From DASZYT01 sp035545275 (GTDB lineage Bacteria; Patescibacteriota; Saccharimonadia; Saccharimonadales; UBA4665): DNA of 24,829 nucleotides. Below the pieces are notes generated by a model. The model was not told the DNA's origin. It was given only the letters and a program-made list of their open reading frames with translations, and did no database searches. The stretch lies in the NCBI GenBank assembly GCA_035545275.1, contig DASZYT010000019.1, forward strand, positions 1-24,829, written 5' to 3'. Made by a program: the position numbers and the translations under genes. This document shows positions 21,143 to 24,829 of the stretch, piece after piece. How positions within the stretch are numbered: position 1 is the stretch's first letter; every line of letters starts with the position of its first letter.

Positions 21143-21580
21143 ATGGGCGTGAGTAAGAGCACAAAAATAGTCCTTACGATAGTCGGGCTTATCCTGGTCG
21201 CTCTGGGCGGGGTGTCGATATGGCACTACAGCCAAGCAGCGCCACCTCTTAATAGCAAGCAAGCCACCGCAACGGACGATTTCAGTAATCTAGCCATACA
21301 TGTCGGCAGTACTACGACACCCGCCGCAAACACGCTCCACCCGGTTAGTAGAGCGAATAACGCAGCGGGCAACACTACGGCTCCAGCAACTACTGCGGCC
21401 AATCCTCAGACTGCTGCTGTAGTCAATCCGGCGCCTGCAACGAGCCCACAAACTGATAAACCCACAATTGGCGCCGCCTCTGAGCCCACACAAACACAGC
21501 CCGTTCATACCCTGACAGATGATCTCCAGGGTACCGTTAGCGGGGTCGTCGATGGTGTCAGCAGCGCTTTAGGACTATAA
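21143..21580 (+). CDS. membrane-anchored Ala/Thr/Pro-rich protein
   Basis: The 145-residue product begins with a short basic stretch (MGVSKSTK) and a hydrophobic segment at about 8-26 (IVLTIVGLILVALGGVSIW), which is a signal anchor. The rest is low-complexity: Ala, Thr, Pro, Asn and Gln dominate from about 32 to 122, ending in a short amphipathic stretch (LTDDLQGTVSGVVDGVSSALGL, about 124-145). It is probably exported, with a spacer- or stalk-like region outside. An upstream ATG at 21104 is in frame but lies within the -35 box, so 21143 is chosen. Function unknown. Confidence 0.8.
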   Translation: MGVSKSTKIVLTIVGLILVALGGVSIWHYSQAAPPLNSKQATATDDFSNLAIHVGSTTTPAANTLHPVSRANNAAGNTTAPATTAANPQTAAVVNPAPATSPQTDKPTIGAASEPTQTQPVHTLTDDLQGTVSGVVDGVSSALGL

Positions 21581-21607
21581 AAAGACCGTACGCTCTAGCG
21601 TAGGGTC
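21579..21607 (-). terminator. terminator of tRNA-Trp
   Basis: GACC, G, TACGCT (21584-21594), loop CT, AGCGTA, G, GGTC (21597-21607): ten pairs with one G-G mismatch. Read on the minus strand it is followed by TTTTT (21583-21579). The T run overlaps the stop region of the plus-strand gene, so the hairpin also stands between convergent transcripts. Confidence 0.7.
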
Positions 21608-21621
21608 CATTTGGTCGAACG

Positions 21622-21697
21622 TGGCAGGGGTGACAGGACTTGAACCTGCAACCAACGGTTTTGGAGACCGCTACTCTACCAATTGAGCTACACCCCT
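21622..21697 (-). tRNA. tRNA-Trp (CCA)
   Basis: Minus-strand cloverleaf with acceptor AGGGGTG/CACCCCT, D stem GCTC/GAGT, anticodon stem GCGGT/ACCGT and loop CTCCAAA giving anticodon CCA, T stem GCAGG/CCTGT around TTCAAGT. Discriminator G and encoded CCA (21624-21622). The 76 bases fold normally. Substrate of the TrpRS encoded at 12047. Confidence 0.95.
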
Positions 21698-21761
21698 ATG
21701 ATTGCGGTTTGATACAGAAACCATCTTACTTAATTTCTTGGCAAATGTCATCTGTTTTACT

Positions 21762-21789
21762 TTGCAATGTACCCGGAATCTGATATACC
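21762..21789 (+). promoter_or_regulatory. extended -10 promoter of the P-loop kinase gene
   Basis: TTGCAA (21762-21767), 16-base spacer, TATACC (21784-21789), with TG at 21781-21782 (TGaTATACC). The ATG at 21799 follows nine bases later, which again suggests a leaderless transcript. The string GAATCTGATATA matches that before the TPR gene. Confidence 0.6.
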
Positions 21790-21798
21790 ATTATGTAC

Positions 21799-22461
21799 AT
21801 GGCGAAAGTGATTCCTTCTAAACCCGTCTTTATTTTGCTCTATGGATACCCAGGGGCAGGCAAGACCTACTTTGCCAGACAGTTTTGCGAGCACGTACAG
21901 GCAGCGCATGTACAAGGCGATCGCATCCGATACGAGCTATTTGAGAATCCCCGCTACGACAAAGAAGAAAACAATGTCATCGCTCAACTTATGGACTACA
22001 TGAGTGAGGAATTTTTGAGTGCCGGCTTGAGTGTAGTATATGATGCGAACGCCATGCGCGCTTCTCAGCGCCGGATGCTACGCGACATGGCCCGCAAAGC
22101 CCACGCCGAGCCGATATTGGTGTGGTTCCAGATTGATGCAGAAAGTGCCTACGTACGAAGCGCCAAGCGCGACCGTCGCCGTGCCGACGACAAATATGCC
22201 GCTCCTGTATCGCGCCAGATGTTTGAAAGCGTGGCCGGAGGCATGCAGAACCCCACGAACGTGGAAGATTACGTCGTGATTAGCGGCAAACACGTGTTTA
22301 GCACCCAGCTTAGCGCCGTGCTGAGCCACATGCGCGAGCGCAACCTGATAGCTATAGATGCCGGCGGAGCACATGTCGCCAAGCCAGGGCTAGTTAATCT
22401 GGTACCCAACCCAGCCGCTGGCCGGGTCGACATGACCCGTCGTAATATCATTATCCGTTAA
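21799..22461 (+). CDS. P-loop kinase of the AAA_33 / polynucleotide-kinase-like type
   Basis: Cytoplasmic protein with a Walker A motif GYPGAGKT at 16-23, preceded by the strand VFILLY. A VVYDANAMRAS strand near 78-88 and a basic segment KRDRRRADD at about 121-129 resemble the lid of zeta-toxin and polynucleotide-kinase-like enzymes. It likely phosphorylates a small molecule, nucleic acid end or protein; the substrate cannot be read. The ATG at 21793 lies three bases after the -10 box, so 21799 (MAKVIPSKP, 220 residues) is preferred. No adjacent antitoxin is seen, so a zeta-toxin role is not supported. Confidence 0.82.
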   Translation: MAKVIPSKPVFILLYGYPGAGKTYFARQFCEHVQAAHVQGDRIRYELFENPRYDKEENNVIAQLMDYMSEEFLSAGLSVVYDANAMRASQRRMLRDMARKAHAEPILVWFQIDAESAYVRSAKRDRRRADDKYAAPVSRQMFESVAGGMQNPTNVEDYVVISGKHVFSTQLSAVLSHMRERNLIAIDAGGAHVAKPGLVNLVPNPAAGRVDMTRRNIIIR

Positions 22462-22470
22462 ATATACAAA

Positions 22471-23187
22471 ATGTCATACAAAGAGTTTCATGTCGAGAAC
22501 ATCGGCACCGTCAAATTATACAAGCGTAAAGGCAGCCGTTCGCTCCGCCTTTCCGTTACGGCCGCCGGCGATATTCGCGCCACCATGCCTACCTGGATGC
22601 CCTATGCCAGTGGGCTTAGTTTTGTGAATGCACAGAGATCATGGATACTGAGCCAGCAAACCAAACAAAGTACGCTGTTGACGGATGGTCAGCACATCGG
22701 CAAGGCCCACCGTCTATACTTTACGACCAGTGCCACGCTCACGGCCCCTGCAGCCCGGATACGTAATAGTGACATCATCGTATCCTATCCCGCACACATG
22801 ACCGCCGAACAAGCCGAGGTTCAAAAAAAGGCCACCGAGGCTTGCATACGTGCCCTGCGGCTACAGGCCAATGCCTTGCTCCCTCAGCGCCTCAAGGCCC
22901 TTGCCGAGCAGCACGACACGCCCTATAGCCGCGTAGCCATAAAGCAGCTGAGAAGCCGGTGGGGCAGCTGCGACCAAAACAAGAACATCGTACTTAACCT
23001 GTTTCTTATGCAACTACCGTGGGAGCTGATCGATTATGTATTACTGCACGAGCTTACCCATACCCGGGTTATGCGACACGGTACGCCATTTTGGGCAGAG
23101 ATGCAGCGTCTCGACCCACGCTCGCAGCACTTACGGCGCGCTATCAGAGAGCATCGACCTATACTGACCGCCCAACCTATGCCATAA
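22471..23187 (+). CDS. YgjP-like (M48-type) zinc metallopeptidase
   Basis: The 238-residue protein carries the zinc-binding HELTH motif at 193-197 (His193, Glu194, His197), with His203 in RHGTPFW as probable third ligand. The preceding RSRWGSC at 161-167 is the signature of the YgjP/DUF45 metallohydrolase family. The N-terminal part (1-120) is beta-rich with KGSRSLRLSV. No signal peptide or membrane segment, so it is cytosolic. The cellular substrate of the family is not settled. It follows the kinase gene by nine bases and overlaps the next gene as TAATG, so the three genes may form an operon. No Shine-Dalgarno before the start. Confidence 0.88.
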   Translation: MSYKEFHVENIGTVKLYKRKGSRSLRLSVTAAGDIRATMPTWMPYASGLSFVNAQRSWILSQQTKQSTLLTDGQHIGKAHRLYFTTSATLTAPAARIRNSDIIVSYPAHMTAEQAEVQKKATEACIRALRLQANALLPQRLKALAEQHDTPYSRVAIKQLRSRWGSCDQNKNIVLNLFLMQLPWELIDYVLLHELTHTRVMRHGTPFWAEMQRLDPRSQHLRRAIREHRPILTAQPMP

Positions 23188-24320
23188 TGGTTACCGTTAT
23201 GCCGCACGATGCTTCACCCAGTACGACTACCCCAGCCGCAACGCTTGAACATGAGCGCCTGACCAGCCTCATCAACAGTATGGCCGACGGTGTTATCGCG
23301 GTCGACGAACATGTCAAGGTTGTCCTGTATAACGGTGCCGCATTAAACATACTGGACGTAAATACCAATATAGACGGTAAGCCGCTCAATCAGTTTCTGA
23401 GGCCCCTAAATGCCGAGAATCAGCCAGTCGACATTGCCGAGTTAGTACACGCCTCGACCGTCCCCACCTCTAACCGCGACCTACGACTAAGCTACGGGGA
23501 CGGCAGCGCTATCAACGTCTACCTCAGCATTGCGCCCGTACACTTAGGCTACGGCCAAAACGGCGTACGCGGCTTTGTACTACTGTTGCGCGACATCACC
23601 CGCGAAAAGTCCCTCGAGGAAGAGCGCGACGAATTCATTAGTGTCGTTAGCCACGAGTTGCGCACCCCCATAGCCATTGCCGAAGGCAATATTAGCAATG
23701 CCCAGCTCATTGCCGACAAGGACGGTGACCCGGCCCAGATTAAGCAAGCCCTCAAGGAAGCTCACAACCAGATCTTATTTTTATCGGATATGATTAACGA
23801 TCTCTCCACGCTGTCACGGGCCGAACGAGGCAAATTAGCGGTCGAAGCCGAACCCATCAATGTACACGATCTCGTCAAAGAGCTGCAGAGCAACTACGAG
23901 CCTGACGCCAAAGCCAAGGGGCTTGCCCTGCGGACACGGATTGACCCCCGGCTCGAACTGCTGCAGTCAAGCCGGCTGTATGTGCGTGAAATATTGCAAA
24001 ACTTCATAACAAACGCCCTGAAATATACCGAAAAGGGTCATATTGAGCTAAGCGCCGAGCAACGTGACGACGGCGTGGAATTTGTGGTGAGCGACACTGG
24101 TATCGGCATTAGCAAAAGTGACCAAGAACGCGTATTTGATAAATTTTTCCGCTCAGAAGATTTCCGCACGAGGGCAACTAACGGCACGGGGCTAGGCCTG
24201 TACGTTACCATGAAACTAGCCAGGCTGCTGCACGCAGACATCAATCTCAAAAGCGAGCTCAACCACGGCAGCCGATTTACCATCTTTATTCCTAACTTCC
24301 AGACTAAGACCCTAGCCTAA
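23187..24320 (+). CDS. soluble PAS-domain sensor histidine kinase
   Basis: Two-component sensor kinase of 377 residues. A PAS domain covers about 22-137 (LTSLINSMADGVIAVDEH at the start). The HisKA domain has the H box FISVVSHELRTP at 150-161 with His156 as the phosphorylation site. The ATPase domain has the N box around Asn272-Asn276 (ILQNFITNALKY), DTGIGIS at 303-309 and GTGLGLY at 333-339. There is no membrane segment, so the signal is intracellular. The start is chosen at 23187, overlapping the previous stop; 23199 is an alternative, ten bases after a CATAAT box. No response regulator lies in the window, so it is an orphan here. Confidence 0.93.
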   Translation: MVTVMPHDASPSTTTPAATLEHERLTSLINSMADGVIAVDEHVKVVLYNGAALNILDVNTNIDGKPLNQFLRPLNAENQPVDIAELVHASTVPTSNRDLRLSYGDGSAINVYLSIAPVHLGYGQNGVRGFVLLLRDITREKSLEEERDEFISVVSHELRTPIAIAEGNISNAQLIADKDGDPAQIKQALKEAHNQILFLSDMINDLSTLSRAERGKLAVEAEPINVHDLVKELQSNYEPDAKAKGLALRTRIDPRLELLQSSRLYVREILQNFITNALKYTEKGHIELSAEQRDDGVEFVVSDTGIGISKSDQERVFDKFFRSEDFRTRATNGTGLGLYVTMKLARLLHADINLKSELNHGSRFTIFIPNFQTKTLA

Positions 24321-24327
24321 CGCTAGG
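24311..24327. terminator. hairpin between convergent genes
   Basis: CCTAGC (24311-24316), loop CTAAC, GCTAGG (24322-24327). It spans both the histidine kinase stop and the stop of the minus-strand gene. It has no T tract on either side, so its efficiency as a terminator is doubtful. Confidence 0.3.
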
Positions 24328-24688
24328 CCCCGAAGCCCATACTTCTTTCCAACTCGTCGTCTAACTGTCGCATTTCCGGCGTCAAGAACACAGAATCACT
24401 TCGTTCCTCAATATAGATTTCCTCGTTTATACGGTTGTTTAACGCGGTAGTACGAAACTCCTGGCGTATGGCCGTGGCGGCTATGAGCGCAACAGCTGCA
24501 CCACCTACACCAAGACTCCATGCCGAGTCACTCTCGTACGCACTTAACACTGCCGCCGGTGGCACGGCTACGCAGCCTACTTTTATGGCACGAAAAACAG
24601 AACGAGCGCGAGCATACTCGGCTTTAAGGCTATCTAACGTAGGCGGCCTTTCCTCGTTGTCGGGATGAGCGCGTTTATGATGGAACAT
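24323..24688 (-). CDS. small hypothetical membrane protein
   Basis: The 121-residue product has a charged N-terminus (MFHHKRAHPDNEERPP), two hydrophobic segments at about 35-50 (IKVGCVAVPPAAVLSA) and 57-73 (WSLGVGGAAVALIAATA), and a charged helical C-terminus. The topology is likely both ends in the cytoplasm. I do not recognise the family. AAGG about eight bases upstream of the ATG may serve as ribosome binding site. It converges on the histidine kinase gene with only two bases between stops. Confidence 0.7.
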   Translation of the reverse strand: MFHHKRAHPDNEERPPTLDSLKAEYARARSVFRAIKVGCVAVPPAAVLSAYESDSAWSLGVGGAAVALIAATAIRQEFRTTALNNRINEEIYIEERSDSVFLTPEMRQLDDELERSMGFGA

Positions 24689-24829
24689 TCATTAGACCTT
24701 ACTGCCTTTTTACATCTTTGGCAAGCGAGGCACGACATGCATGACGGGCACGCACACGTTCCGCCCTTTCCAAAGCACTTCCGAAAACTCGTACTTCCAC
24801 ATCGACAGGTGCAACAGGCCCACATCATA
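24665..24829 (+). CDS. possible partial ORF at the right edge
   Basis: A frame open to the window end begins at 24665 (or at ATG codons at 24677 and 24680): MSAFMMEHSLDLTAFLHLWQ and onward, 55 codons, rich in His. It would overlap the start of the minus-strand gene by up to 24 bases, which is unusual for divergent genes. A Cys-rich minus-strand frame covers the same bases. Either, or neither, may be real. Confidence 0.2.
   Translation, partial: MSAFMMEHSLDLTAFLHLWQARHDMHDGHAHVPPFPKHFRKLVLPHRQVQQAHII

Noticed and set aside
23019..23186. Longer N-terminus of the histidine kinase frame
   Set aside because: It lies inside the metallopeptidase gene, including the codons around its HELTH motif, in another frame; the start at 23187 gives normal PAS-kinase length and a TAATG overlap.
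24634..24828. Cys-rich minus-strand frame of 64 codons at the right edge
   Set aside because: Its CxxC-like runs are suggestive, but it overlaps the start of the minus-strand membrane protein by 55 bases in another frame and is antisense to a His-rich frame; the window ends before it can be judged.
1..24829. CRISPR arrays, transposases, phage genes
   Set aside because: No regular short repeats with spacers and no recombinase, transposase or phage-like gene were seen.

Overview
The window looks like a chromosomal segment of a Patescibacteria/CPR bacterium, most likely Candidatus Saccharibacteria (TM7). The grounds are these. The S10/spc/alpha ribosomal block runs from uS5 directly to uL15 with no uL30 gene, as is typical of CPR. 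Secretion and initiation genes are pruned, with no adk or map between secY and infA. The zinc-free forms of uS14, uS4, bL36 and bL33 are present. A three-gene intracellular alpha-glucan cassette (GT4, GH57, GH15) resembles those I recall from TM7 genomes. TGA is used as a stop (for example at 1581 and 14092), so the code is standard, not the recoded Gracilibacteria/Absconditabacteria code. The lineage call is inference from gene content; no search was run.

Layout. 4-11390 (+) is a nearly unbroken r-protein/transcription block: rpsC, rplP, rpmC, rpsQ, rplN, rplX, rplE, rpsN, rpsH, rplF, rplR, rpsE, rplO, secY, infA, rpmJ, rpsM, rpsK, rpsD, rpoA, rplQ, rplM, rpsI. It has internal promoters before secY and infA and ends in a strong terminator at 11463-11491. 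11487-11724 holds a 26-codon ORF followed by a terminator, with mutually exclusive hairpins that look like a ribosome-dependent attenuator. 11725-15632 (+) is a compact run of a hypothetical gene, trpS, an RluA-type pseudouridine synthase, a DNA polymerase III delta-prime gene and a TPR membrane protein. 15645-16575 (+) holds tRNA-Thr(UGU), tRNA-Tyr(GUA), an odd structured spacer carrying a second copy of the tRNA-Tyr 3' end, tRNA-Thr(GGU), a candidate small RNA with its own terminator, and rpmG. 16574-20974 (-) is the operon GT4 glycogen-synthase-like, GH57 amylase, GH15 glucoamylase. 21143-21580 (+) is a small anchored or secreted Ala/Thr/Pro-rich protein, followed by tRNA-Trp (-). 21799-24320 (+) is a P-loop kinase, a YgjP/M48-type metalloprotease and a soluble PAS histidine kinase. 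The right end holds a small membrane protein (-) and an unresolved edge.

How it works together. The first half supplies the ribosome, RNA polymerase alpha and the Sec channel. The middle adds translation (TrpRS, rRNA modification, tRNAs, bL33) and replication (clamp loader). The minus-strand operon encodes polymerisation (GT4) and breakdown (GH57, GH15) of an internal alpha-glucan. Its divergent promoter region carries a CGTGA-N6-TCACG inverted repeat that looks like a CRP/FNR-family operator.

The most unusual signals are the attenuator-like leader (11559-11697), recurrent TGnTAnnnT boxes 7-10 nt upstream of start codons that suggest leaderless transcripts, the duplicated tRNA-Tyr 3' end with a tRNA-minihelix-like hairpin (15861-16050), the candidate small RNA (about 16165-16256) and the CRP-like palindrome (21058-21073).
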